Part shown: piece by piece, positions 34,153-43,600 of the stretch
Position numbering within the stretch: position 1 is the first letter of the stretch
Layout: each line of letters starts with the position of its first letter
DNA from: Nonomuraea montanisoli
GTDB taxonomy: Bacteria; Actinomycetota; Actinomycetes; Streptosporangiales; Streptosporangiaceae
Assembly (NCBI RefSeq): GCF_013363975.1
Contig: NZ_JABWGN010000014.1
Coordinates: forward strand, 124,001-188,000
Length of the DNA stretch: 64,000 bases
Direction of reading: 5' to 3'
Position numbers and translations under genes: made by a program
The notes under the pieces: generated by a model
What the model was told of the DNA's origin: nothing
The model's input: only the letters and a program-made list of their open reading frames with translations
Databases searched by the model: none

Positions 34153-34761
34153 TCAGCGGCCGTGGATGTTGACGGCCACGCCGCTCAGATGCGTCTCCTG
34201 GGCGATGTCCAGCAGGGTGCGGGCCACGTCCGCCCGGGTCAGGGCGCGCGGCCTGGCCAGCAGCCCGCGGTGGATCGCGACCGCGCCGGTGGCGGGCCGG
34301 TCGGTGAGCCGGGTCAACCGGGCGATGGTCCAGTCGAGATCGCTGGCGCTCACGGTCTGCTCCAGGTCGCGGGCGTCGGCGTACGGGGTGGCCAGCAGGC
34401 GGCGGAGCAGCCACATCAGCGGGTACGGCCGGCGGGCGACGATCGGATAGGGCGTGGTGACCACGAGCCTCCGGACTCCGGTCTCGGTCATGGCCTGGAT
34501 GACGGTGCGGGTGGCCTGGGCGGCGCGATGCGGGTCGCCGCTGTCACCGCCGTTGATGATGGAGATCACCGCGCCCGCGCCCGCGACGGCCGTCCGCATC
34601 TTCTCCAGGTCGCGGCCGTCGCCCTCGACGACGGCGTGCGGCTCGACCGGCAGGGCGGCGGCGTCGCGGGTGAAGGCGGTGACGCGATGGCCGCGACGCA
34701 GGGCCTCGGCAAGAACGTGGCGGCCGGTGCGGCCGGTGGAGCCTATGAGGGTGACGTTCAT
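34153..34761 (-). CDS. NAD(P)-binding SDR-like protein (NmrA/YwnB type)
   Basis: A 202-residue atypical short-chain dehydrogenase. The dinucleotide motif GSTGRTGRHV stands at residues 7-16; RRLVVTTPYPIV and LDWTIARLTRL follow the NAD(P)H-binding PF13460 pattern. No Tyr-x-x-x-Lys catalytic pair is evident, so it may sense redox state or isomerise substrates. The start codon lies in a 32-bp tandem duplication that also creates a short upstream reading frame. Confidence 0.83.
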   Translation of the reverse strand: MNVTLIGSTGRTGRHVLAEALRRGHRVTAFTRDAAALPVEPHAVVEGDGRDLEKMRTAVAGAGAVISIINGGDSGDPHRAAQATRTVIQAMTETGVRRLVVTTPYPIVARRPYPLMWLLRRLLATPYADARDLEQTVSASDLDWTIARLTRLTDRPATGAVAIHRGLLARPRALTRADVARTLLDIAQETHLSGVAVNIHGR

Positions 34762-34814
34762 GGGTTCGCCGTCCTGGTGAGAGTGACGTTCATGGGTTCG
34801 CGGTCCGGGTGAGG
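34751..34814. repeat. 32-bp tandem duplication over a start codon
   Basis: Units 34751-34782 and 34783-34814 begin with identical GTGACGTTCATGGGTTCGC and differ at only a few later positions. On the minus strand both contain the start ATG. The upstream copy begins an 11-codon frame, MNVTLTRTANP, whose stop overlaps the gene's ATG as ATGA (34758-34761). Confidence 0.8.
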
Positions 34815-35008
34815 GAGTCGACGGGGCGTACGCGCCCGTCGGGAGCGAGCTGGGCGTGGTGGAGCGGGCGGCTCGATCGCCGTCGAGCAGCGTCGCGTGC
34901 AGGTCAGGCGGTCCGCGATCGTGGCGGGTCCTCCTCGCTGAAGGCCGGCTCGTACGGCGATCGCGTCAGAAAGGCGCGGAAGTCATCATGGCCATGTCTT
35001 CGCGCATT

Positions 35009-35482
35009 TCAGGGGGTGGCGGGACGGGGTACGACGGCGGCGGTGACGATCAGCACGAACGCGGCCAGCGCGGTCAGTGTGCGCAGGGTGTGGAACAGTT
35101 CCCAGCGCTGGAAGATCTCGGCGTAGCCGTCCGGGACCGTGCCGGCGGCCCACTTCCGGAAATGCGCGTGCAGGGGGACGTTGCCGAACAGAGTGATCAG
35201 CAGTGAGGCCAGCGCCAGCGCACCGGCACCGAGCGCCAGCCTGCGCGCCCGGTCACGGCCGGCGATCGCCAGGCCGAAGGTGGTGATGATGGCCAGCGCC
35301 ATCGCGCTCTGCATGACCGGCTCGTTGACCTTCATCATCGTGATGTGGAAGGTCAGGCGCACATCCAGCGGAACGGCGTCGAACGTCGGGACCACATTGG
35401 CCGCGCCGTAGCCGAACGCCCCCGCGAGCAGCCCGGTGGCGAGCAACGCCGCGCCGTGGATGTAGCTGACTGGGGTTCTCAT
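35009..35482 (-). CDS. DUF1772 (anthrone oxygenase-like) membrane protein
   Basis: A 157-residue protein with four hydrophobic segments: near residues 10-30, 55-75, 85-105 and 135-150. RLTFHITMMKVNEPVMQSAM with NEP, and FRKWAAG followed by RWELFHTLRTLTA, match the DUF1772 family. Some members are called anthrone oxygenases, but most are uncharacterised. ATG at 35482. Confidence 0.8.
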   Translation of the reverse strand: MRTPVSYIHGAALLATGLLAGAFGYGAANVVPTFDAVPLDVRLTFHITMMKVNEPVMQSAMALAIITTFGLAIAGRDRARRLALGAGALALASLLITLFGNVPLHAHFRKWAAGTVPDGYAEIFQRWELFHTLRTLTALAAFVLIVTAAVVPRPATP

Positions 35483-35880
35483 GACCGGTAATCGTCGGCC
35501 ATCCGCCGCTCCGAGGCGTCCCCGTGGAGGGTCATTCGCCTCTACCGCACCGGGATCAACGACCGGCCCGCGACTGCGACACCGGGAGTAGTCACGACTA
35601 CGACATCACCGGGATGGGTGCTCACGGCTTTCAGGCCGCGAGCGGGTCCATACGGCCTCTGGCCATGATCGTGGTGATGCGCCAGGAGAGCGAGCGCAAG
35701 CTGCTGGAAGCTTCGGCCGAGGCGACCTGCCATCAGAGGCCGGACGCGCTTGCCTGAGCCCGTTGGGATATCGCACCGCAACCGCAATCACCTGACCAGA
35801 AAGCGGGAAATTCACGAACCACGGCGAGCGTGACCGAATCTACCGACATTCGGTTGATCGGCTTGGTAAGTTTTTCCGGC
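35483..35880. other. intergenic interval, no supported gene
   Basis: A short plus frame (35524-35757) has no ribosome-binding site and no recognisable domain. Codon bias is loose and base composition is more AT-rich than average near 35770-35880, which may hold the promoter of the FkbM gene. Nothing further can be stated. Confidence 0.4.
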
Positions 35881-36855
35881 ATGTCCCTATCCACGAAGCG
35901 ACTGCGGCAGACCATCGCCATCGGGATGATGCGCGCAGCCAGGGCGGCGAGCAGGAACCGGTTGACCCGCACCGTGCTGAGGGGCCGTAGCGTCCGGCGT
36001 TTCCCCCTGGTCAACCGGCTCTATCACGCGGTGTTCCGGATCGGCGTCGCCGCCGGAGATCGAGACGTCGAGGCGCGATACCGGGGCGTCGTGCTGACCG
36101 GCCCGATGTGGGACGCGACGATCATGCCGTCGATCTCGGGTGGATATTACGAGGAGTTCGAGGTCGGCGTCTTCGAGCGACTCGCCTCGGTGAGCCGTTC
36201 CATGGTCGACGTCGGAGCGAACATCGGCGCCTACACCTGCACGGGCGCCGCGCGGTTACCCCGGGACGGCATGTTGATCGCGTTCGAGCCCGCGCCGGAG
36301 AACGCCGCCTACCTGCGGCGCAACGTCGAACGCAACGACCTCGACGCCCGCGTGACCGTGGAGCAGATGGCCGTCGGGGCCGCGCCCGGCGAGTTGACCG
36401 TCCACCTGTCGGGCGAGCAGTCCGGCAAGCACTCGGCCGCCGCGGCGAATGTGGGGACGTCTGCCGGCGCCGTCACCGTCCCCATGACGTCGATCGACGC
36501 CTACCTCGACCGCAGCGGCCTCGGGCCGCCCGACGTCATCAAGATCGACGTCGAGGGGTACGAGGGATTCGTGCTGCAGGGCGCGGCTCAGACCCTGACC
36601 GCGGCGCCGACGCTGCTGTTCGAACTGCACCCCGAGCTCCAGGCGAACTGCGGCGGCGACGCCGGCGACCTGCTCGACCTCGTCTTCGCCCACTACCACT
36701 GGGTCTTCCTGGTGGACGAGCTGGCCGGCGTCCTGCGCTTGTGCACGCGAGCCGACCTCGACGCTCCTGACACGATCGGCCTGTACCGCTCCAACCTCGT
36801 GGCCATCGGCCGCCAGGAGCACCTGGACGCGGTCCGGCAATGGCACGACCTCTAG
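35881..36855 (+). CDS. FkbM family methyltransferase
   Basis: A 324-residue protein from the ATG at 35881. An upstream GTG at 35830 is in frame, but its 17 codons have third positions unlike the rest of the genome. The SAM fold is seen in RSMVDVGANIGAYTC (motif I), IAFEPAPENAAYLRRNVE, and the FkbM signature IKIDVEGYEGFVLQGA. The family O-methylates sugars or polyketide-derived groups. No glycan or secondary-metabolite cluster is visible nearby, so its substrate is unclear. Confidence 0.85.
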   Translation: MSLSTKRLRQTIAIGMMRAARAASRNRLTRTVLRGRSVRRFPLVNRLYHAVFRIGVAAGDRDVEARYRGVVLTGPMWDATIMPSISGGYYEEFEVGVFERLASVSRSMVDVGANIGAYTCTGAARLPRDGMLIAFEPAPENAAYLRRNVERNDLDARVTVEQMAVGAAPGELTVHLSGEQSGKHSAAAANVGTSAGAVTVPMTSIDAYLDRSGLGPPDVIKIDVEGYEGFVLQGAAQTLTAAPTLLFELHPELQANCGGDAGDLLDLVFAHYHWVFLVDELAGVLRLCTRADLDAPDTIGLYRSNLVAIGRQEHLDAVRQWHDL

Positions 36856-37103
36856 GACCGTGGACAGCAGCAGCTTCGCTCGCCCGCCCGGCGAGCCGGC
36901 CACGGGGGCAGCAGCCCACTGCAGGTGGTCGATTGCGGGGGCAACCGCGTTGGGTGGCCGGTGGCACCATTCCGAGCTGAACGACACGGTCAACGCGCCG
37001 GGGGTGCGCGAGGGGGCCGGAGTGCGAAGCCCGGCGCGCTCTGAGGTTGGGTTTTTTGCGGCGGGATGATTGTCTGACCGTAGGAACTATGAGGAGGGCA
37101 CCG

Positions 37104-38642
37104 GTGACCCGTCAGATCGTCTCCGTCGTGGGTGGCAAGGACGCCGCCAGCGCGAGCACGTACCAGTCGACCAACCCCGCGCGCACCAGTGAGGTGGTCG
37201 CGAGCGTCGGGATGGCGGACGCCGACACGTTCGCCGCCGCCTGCCGTACCGCCAAGGAGGCGCAGCGCGAGTGGGCCAAGGTGCCGGCGCCGGTGCGCGG
37301 CCGGGTGATCGCGTCCATCGGGCGGCTGGTCGAGGAGAACGCCGAGAGCCTGGCCCGGCTGGTGACCGAGGAGATCGGCAAGCCGTACGCGGAGGCGCTG
37401 GGCGAAGTCCGGGAGATCGTCGACACGTGCGACTTCTTCCTCGGCGAGGGGCGGCGGCTGTACGGGCAGACGGTGCCGTCGGAGATGCCGGACAAGAACC
37501 TGTTCACCTTCCGCAACCCGGTCGGCGTGGCGGCGGTGATCACGGCGGGGAACTTCCCGGTCGCCGTGCCGTCCTGGTACCTGGTGCCGGCGCTGCTGTG
37601 CGGCAACGCCGTGGTGTGGAAGCCCGCCGAGTACGCCGCCGCGTCCGGGCACGCCCTGTACCGGCTGTTCGCCGCGGCCGGGCTGCCCGACGGGGTGCTC
37701 AACGTGGTGTTCGCCGACGGCGCCGAGACGTTCCGGGGCCTGGAGCGGGCGCTGGAGGAGGGCACGGTGCAGAAGGTCGGGTTCACCGGCTCCAGCGAGG
37801 TCGGCCGGAAGGTCGGCGAGCTGACCGGGCGGCACCTGCAGTCGGCGTGCCTGGAGCTGGGCGGCAAGAACCCGATGGTGATCATGCCGGACGCCGAGCT
37901 GGACCTGGCCGTCGAGGGGGCGCTGTTCTCCGGGTTCGGCACGGCCGGCCAGCGCTGCACCAGCCTCGGCACGGTGATCGTGCACGAGAGCGTCCACGAC
38001 GAGTTCCTGCGGCGCTTCGCCGAGGCCGTGCGCGAGGCGCGGATCGGCGAGCCGGACCAGGACGTGCTGGCGGGCCCGCTGCTCGACCAGAAGTTCGCCG
38101 ACCGGTACGAGGAGTACCTGACCTGGATCCAGCCCCACCACCGGGTCGTCTCCGGCGAGACCGGACGCGTCACCGCGGACAGCCCGCGCCAGGACTTCAC
38201 CGGCGAGGGCGGGCTGTACTACCACCCGGTCGTGGTCGACGGGGTGCGCCCGGACGACCGGCTGTTCCTGGAGGAGACGTTCGGGCCGATCGTCGGCGTG
38301 ACGACGTTCCGGACCCTGGACGAGGCGATCGAGCTGGCCAACCTGCCCGGGTACGGCCTGTCCAGCTCCATCTACACGACCGACGCCCGCAACGCCTTCC
38401 GCTTCCGCGAGGGCATATCGGCCGGCATGGTCAGCGTCAACAACTCCACGTCGGGGGCCGAGGCGCACCTGCCGTTCGGCGGCAACGGCAAGTCGGGCAA
38501 CGGCAGCAGGCAGTCCGGCATGTGGGTGCTGGACCAGTTCACCCGCTGGCAGGCGATGAACTGGGACCACTCGGGCCGTCTGCAGAAGGCCCAGATGGAC
38601 GTCGCCGACATCACGCCGGACCTCGACTTCCGCCTTCCGTAG
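37104..38642 (+). CDS. NAD(P)-dependent aldehyde dehydrogenase
   Basis: A 512-residue enzyme. GTG at 37104 is chosen because GAGGAGGG lies just upstream. Key motifs: NPVGVAAVITAGNFPVAVPS, the NAD-binding GFTGSSEVGRKVGE, the general base in CLELGGKNP and the catalytic Cys in GFGTAGQRCTSLG. The substrate is unknown; an amino-aldehyde is possible given the convergent glutamine synthetase, but that is only proximity. Complete length and residues imply an active enzyme. Confidence 0.9.
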   Translation: MTRQIVSVVGGKDAASASTYQSTNPARTSEVVASVGMADADTFAAACRTAKEAQREWAKVPAPVRGRVIASIGRLVEENAESLARLVTEEIGKPYAEALGEVREIVDTCDFFLGEGRRLYGQTVPSEMPDKNLFTFRNPVGVAAVITAGNFPVAVPSWYLVPALLCGNAVVWKPAEYAAASGHALYRLFAAAGLPDGVLNVVFADGAETFRGLERALEEGTVQKVGFTGSSEVGRKVGELTGRHLQSACLELGGKNPMVIMPDAELDLAVEGALFSGFGTAGQRCTSLGTVIVHESVHDEFLRRFAEAVREARIGEPDQDVLAGPLLDQKFADRYEEYLTWIQPHHRVVSGETGRVTADSPRQDFTGEGGLYYHPVVVDGVRPDDRLFLEETFGPIVGVTTFRTLDEAIELANLPGYGLSSSIYTTDARNAFRFREGISAGMVSVNNSTSGAEAHLPFGGNGKSGNGSRQSGMWVLDQFTRWQAMNWDHSGRLQKAQMDVADITPDLDFRLP

Positions 38643-38719
38643 CAACCCGCACGGCACCGCTGTAGCGAAAATACGGGGACTTCGGTGGAGGATCCTCCCG
38701 CCGGAAGCCAAGAAAGCCA

Positions 38720-38751
38720 CTCCGCCGGCCGGCGTTCGCCTGCCGGCGGAG
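38720..38751. terminator. hairpin between aldehyde dehydrogenase and glutamine synthetase
   Basis: CTCCGCCGGC (38720-38729) pairs perfectly with GCCGGCGGAG (38742-38751) across a 12-base loop. It follows the dehydrogenase stop by about 80 bases. The plus side has no T-run, so it may act weakly or with Rho. Confidence 0.45.
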
Positions 38752-38820
38752 CGGCGTCGTGCCAGGATGGGCGTACTCCGGTTACGGAACGGCTCCGAAC
38801 GGCGACGGTACGCAGCCGGA

Positions 38821-38862
38821 AAACACGGGAACGCGGGCCCCATCGGGGGTGCCCGCGTTCCC
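38821..38862 (-). terminator. intrinsic terminator of glutamine synthetase gene
   Basis: Read on the minus strand, a perfect 12-bp stem, GGGAACGCGGGC with GCCCGCGTTCCC (38827-38838 and 38851-38862), is followed by GTGTTTTCC. It starts about 20 bases after the glutamine synthetase stop and is a convincing terminator. Confidence 0.7.
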
Positions 38863-38883
38863 TCAGCCGTCAGCGGTTGACGC

Positions 38884-39903
38884 TCAGACGAGGCCGGCCT
38901 TCTCCAGCGCCGCGCAGCAGGTGTTCACCAGCAGGCGGGTGACCACGTACGGGTCGATGTTGGCGTTGGGGCGGCGGTCCTCGATGTAGCCCTTCTTGTC
39001 CACCTCGACCTGCCACGGGATGCGGACGGAGGCGCCGCGGTTGGACACGCCGTAGGTGTACTTGTTCCACGGGGCGGTCTCGTGGTGGCCGGTCAGGCGC
39101 GACTCGATGTCGGCGCCGTACTGGGTGACGTGCTCCATCGGCTTGTCACCCTCGCCGAGGGCCTCGCACGCGGCGATGATCGCGTCGTAGTTCTCGCGCA
39201 TCGCCTTGGTGGAGAAGTTGGTGTGCGCGCCGGCGCCGTTCCAGTCGCCGCGGGCGGGCTTGGCGTCGAGGGTGGCCTCCACGCCGAACTCCTCGGCGGT
39301 CCGGTAGAGCAGGTAGCGGGCGACCCACAGGTGGTCGGAGACCTCGAGGGGGCCGGCCGGGCCGACCTGGAACTCCCACTGGCCGGGCATGACCTCGGCG
39401 TTGATGCCGGAGATCGCCAGACCGGCGGCGAGGCAGCGGTCGAGGTGCAGCTCGACGATCTCGCGGCCGAACACGGCCTCGGCGCCGACGCCGCAGTAGT
39501 AGTGGCCCTGCGGCGCGGGGAAGCCGCCCTCGGGGAAGCCGAGCGGGCGGCTGCCCTTGAAGAAGGTGTACTCCTGCTCGATGCCGAACCAGGAGTCCTG
39601 GTCGGCGAACTGCTCGGCGATCGGGCGGAGGAGGGCGCGGGTGTTGCTCTTGTGCGCGGCGCCGTCGATCTCCTCGACCTCGCACAGCACGAGGATGTTG
39701 TCACCGCCGCGGATCGGGTCCGGGCAGGTGAACACCGGGCGCAGCACCCGGTCGGAGGAGTGACCCTCGGCCTGGTTGGTGCTGGAGCCGTCGAATCCCC
39801 ACACGGGCGGCTCGGCTCCGTCGGCAAGGATCTTGGTCTTCGAGCGCAGCAGAGCGGTGGGCTCGGTGCCGTCGATCCAGATGTACTCAGCCTTGTAGCT
39901 CAC
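38884..39903 (-). CDS. glnII: glutamine synthetase, type II
   Basis: A 339-residue eukaryote-like GSII, shorter than the bacterial GSI class. It begins with GTG at 39903, about 8 bases after AAAGGA. Motifs include WGFDGSSTNQAEGHSSD, GIEQEYTFF, GINAEVMPGQWEFQVGP with metal-binding Glu residues, GAGAHTNFSTKAMR, and NRGASVRIP near the end. It condenses ammonia and glutamate using ATP. Actinobacteria often carry it besides GSI, without adenylylation control. Its own promoter and terminator suggest a monocistronic gene. Confidence 0.93.
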   Translation of the reverse strand: MSYKAEYIWIDGTEPTALLRSKTKILADGAEPPVWGFDGSSTNQAEGHSSDRVLRPVFTCPDPIRGGDNILVLCEVEEIDGAAHKSNTRALLRPIAEQFADQDSWFGIEQEYTFFKGSRPLGFPEGGFPAPQGHYYCGVGAEAVFGREIVELHLDRCLAAGLAISGINAEVMPGQWEFQVGPAGPLEVSDHLWVARYLLYRTAEEFGVEATLDAKPARGDWNGAGAHTNFSTKAMRENYDAIIAACEALGEGDKPMEHVTQYGADIESRLTGHHETAPWNKYTYGVSNRGASVRIPWQVEVDKKGYIEDRRPNANIDPYVVTRLLVNTCCAALEKAGLV

Positions 39904-40056
39904 GAACGGTCCTTTCGGGGTCTCTCTCAGCCACGCCGAGTCTTACGGGTGGCCGTTTCCCGCTTTTTGCCCGAATGTGAACGTCGTGTTAATCCGCACC
40001 GGTCCGTACGTTCCGCTGTGCGGATCGTGCGATCATGTGGGGCCGGAGGTTCCCCC

Positions 40057-40647
40057 ATGCACACCCACCACGAAGCGTCGCCGGACGAGCTCGCGGAACT
40101 CGCGGAACTCGACGAGGCCGGCCGACCGCGCGCGCCCAAGCCGGACCCGGCGGAGCTCACCCCCGAGGAGCGCCGGCTCGGGCAGCACCTGGCCGCCGTC
40201 CACGACGGCTACCGGCACGAGATGCGGCAGGTGGTGACGGCGGCCGAGCAGGTGGCGGCGGGCACGCTCGATCCCGAGGCGCTGCGCTCGCAGATCAACC
40301 GGCTCACCATGCGGCAGAACCTGTGGACGCTGGGCGCGTTCTGCGCCTCGTTCTGCCGGCTGGTGACGATCCACCACACCATCGAGGACGAGAACCTGTT
40401 CCCCGCGATCGCGGAGCGCGACTCCGGGCTGGCGCCGGTGGTGGCCAAGCTCTCGCAGGAGCACGAGGTCATCGCGGGGCTGCTGACGGCGCTCGACGAG
40501 GCGTGCGTGCGGCTGGTGGCCGGGTCCGCCGAGGTGGAGGAGGTCAGGGCCCGGGCCGTGCGGCTGACCGAGGTCCTGTCGTCGCACTTCGCGTACGAGG
40601 AGGAGGAGCTGGCCGGGCCGATCGGCCGGCTGCGGATCCAGATCTGA
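40057..40647 (+). CDS. hemerythrin HHE-domain protein
   Basis: A 196-residue helical protein; ATG at 40057 comes 7 bases after GGAGG. Iron-ligand candidates follow the order HLAAVHDGYRHEM, VTIHHTIEDENLFPAI, LSQEHEVIAGL and SSHFAYEEEEL, the HHE pattern. An acidic, charged N-terminus of about 40 residues (PDELAELAELDEAG) precedes it. Such proteins bind a diiron centre and respond to oxygen, NO or oxidants. It is divergent from glutamine synthetase. Confidence 0.85.
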   Translation: MHTHHEASPDELAELAELDEAGRPRAPKPDPAELTPEERRLGQHLAAVHDGYRHEMRQVVTAAEQVAAGTLDPEALRSQINRLTMRQNLWTLGAFCASFCRLVTIHHTIEDENLFPAIAERDSGLAPVVAKLSQEHEVIAGLLTALDEACVRLVAGSAEVEEVRARAVRLTEVLSSHFAYEEEELAGPIGRLRIQI

Positions 40648-40679
40648 CCCGCCTCGCCGGCCGGCCGGCCCGCGGTCGC

Positions 40680-43600
40680 TCAGGCGACGCGTCCCTCCCC
40701 TCCGTGCCTGCCGTCGTAGCCGAGCAGCCGCATCGCGGTGTCCGGGTCCATGGCGGCGGCCAGGAGCTGCGCCCGGGCGTGCGCCTCGTCGCGTTCACGC
40801 TCGGCCTTGATCTGGGCCGCCCGCATGCCGCGGACCGCGACGAGCGCCAGCCCGATGCCGACGATCACCGCGACCACGATGACGAACACGATGAGCAGCA
40901 GCCCCGGTGAGGCGACCCCCGTCCCCTGACCGGCGCCGGTGGGCGGCGCCATCCCGGTCAGGGTCAGGCCGACCAGCAGGACGAGCGTCACCAGGGCGAG
41001 CAGGCTCGTGACCAGCACCCAGCCCCGGCCGCGCGGTCCGCGCGCCGGGAGCGCGACGGCTTCAGTGGTGACGGCCTCGGCCGAGGCCGCGGCCCCCGCC
41101 TGCGGGACCCGCGCGCCAAACCCGGGCGCCGCCCCGTGACCGGGCGTCCCGCCGTGACCGGGCGTCCCGCCGTAGCCGGGCGTCCCGCCGTAGCCGGGCG
41201 TCCCGCCGTAGCCGGGCGTCCCGCCGTAGCCGGGCCCGGCACCGTAGCCGGGCCCGGCACCGTAGCCGGGCCCGGCACCGTGACCGGGCGCGGCCGAGGG
41301 TGGGGACGGCGCGGGCGTGGCCAACGGGCCGGATCCGGGGACGACCGCCGTTCCGGTCTCCGGCGCCCACGGCATGAACTCCGGCCGCCCGTCAGCCCCG
41401 CCCCCCGGCGACGCCACCACCACGGACGTCCCGGCAGCGGCGGGCGGGGGCGGCGGGGAGGCCGCCACCACCGGCAGCACCTCGCCGGGCACCGTCTCCA
41501 CGATCTCCCCGCTGACCACCTCACCGATCTCCCCGGTGACCACCTCACCGGCGGGCGGCGGACCGGCGGCCTCCGGCAGGTCCCGGTCGATGCGGCTGTG
41601 CTCCTTGTGCGCTCGCGCCGCGTCCCGGTGGTACTCCTCCAGCTCCTCGTACAGCTCGTCCGAGGCGTAGACGGCGCCGTTGATGATCGCCCCGGGCCGC
41701 CGCTCGATGATGGCCACCACGTCGTCGCCGTTGAGCGTCTTGTACGTCTCCAGGGCGTGCGCCACGCACAGCACGTCGCGCCGGTGCTCCTGCAGCAGCC
41801 GCTCGGTCCGCTCCAGCAGCCGTACGAGGTTGAACTCGATCCGCTCCCCCAGCACGTCGGGCGTCAGCTCGGCCTGTCCCTGGAGCGGCGGCTTGCCGGC
41901 GATGTCGACGGGGCCGCCGCCGCGCCGGGGCATCGCCTTGCCGCCCATGATCTCCAGCTCCTGGAGGGCGGGCAGCGAGGTGACGCCGGAGCCCATGCCC
42001 CAGTGCGACTCCATGAGCGCGGTCAGGTAGGTCGCCGAGTGCAGATCGCCGGACACGCCGGAGGAGTTGTCCTCGCCGAAGAACATCCGCTCGCCCGCCA
42101 GGGACGCGAGCGAGACCATGATGTCGGCCTCGTACTCGGACTTCCACCGGGTGAACTGGTCCTCCGGCTTGATGGAGGCCACCATGCCGAGATAGTCGGC
42201 GCCCTTCTCGATGGTGGCGATGTCGATCTCCAGGTGGAAGCGGGTGACGTAGGCGACGACGGCGTGGCACGCCTCGTGGACGGCGACCGCGTGCCGTTCC
42301 CGCTCGATGTACTCGACGTCCTCGGGCGGCCCGAGCTGCTTGAGCCGCTTGGCGCGCAGCACGTCGGACCAGGTGATGACCTCGCGCCCGTCGCGGATGG
42401 CGGTGATCAGCGACTCGTTGACCAGGTCCTTGATGGTGGCGCCGGTGGCGTACGGGGTGATGGTGGCGAGCTTGTCGACCTGCTCGGCGGTGAGCTCGTG
42501 CTCGACCTTGTCGAAGTAGCCCTGGTAGGTGCGCAGCCGTCCGGCCTTGGACGGGTAGCCGACCTTGTAGATGCGGTCGATGCGGCCGGGCCGCAGCAGC
42601 GCCTCGTCGAGCGCGTCGGGCCGGTTGGTGGCCATCATGACGAGGATGCGGTACTTGGGCGGCGGCTTGGGCCGCATGCCGAGCAGCCGCCGGACGAGGC
42701 GGTTGAAGAACCCGCGCGGCTTCTTGAGCCCCGACAGCTCGGTGAGCAGCGCCTGGAGGGTGCCGGGGTCGCCGCTGTTCATGCCGCCGCCCATGAAGAA
42801 GCGGTTGCGGGCGCCCGGCTCCTCCGGTTCGCGGGCGCGGCGGAAGGCCAGCGCCGAACGGGTCTCCTCGGACAGGTAGCCGAGGCCGTGGCAGCCGGGC
42901 GCGCCGGAGAACGCCGACCAGCCGCCGCCCTGGCCGGGCGGCCCCTGCACGGCGAGCCGGCCGCGCTTGCCGAGCGAGTCCGCCTCGTCGAAGAAGACGA
43001 TCACGCCGCCGTACCGCAGGGCGAGCTTGCGCAGCTTGCGGAACAGCGTCTTGACCTTGAGGATGCCGATGCCCATGAACATGTTGGTGAACGCGCCGGG
43101 GTCCACGAAGACGTACGGCTTGCCGGTCTCCCCCGCGACCGCCTCGGCCATGAGCGTCTTGCCGGTGCCGGGCGGCCCCCACAGCAGCAGGCCGCTGGGC
43201 ACGTAGCCGCCGCGCTCCTCGATCTCGCCGGGCCGTTCGAGGAAGACGATGTTCTCCCGGACGCGCTCGACGACGTGGTCCTGACCCCAGACGTCGGCGA
43301 AGCGGGTCTTGATGTCGTCCGGAAAGTACGTCTCGACGCCGCCGCGCGACAGGAACCAGAACATGCCGACGAACTGGATGATGACCACGAAGAACAGGAA
43401 GACGATCTGGAACAGGAACGGCAGCGCCTGGAACACCAGCGCGGGCGCCCGGAACAGCGCCAGGAACGGGCTGGTCTCCAGCACCGCGCCGAGCACCAGC
43501 GCCACCAGCACGCCCCAGAAGACGATCTTGATGGCCCGGGCGATCCGGTAGCGCGTCCAGTCGTCGAAGCGCCGGTGCGACCACCGCTCGAACCCGCCGA

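Noticed and set aside
34809..35126. Small plus-strand gene opposite DUF1772
   Set aside because: It overlaps the better supported membrane-protein gene and has only random-looking sequence.
35524..35757. Small gene between DUF1772 and FkbM genes
   Set aside because: No ribosome-binding site, no domain and atypical codon usage.
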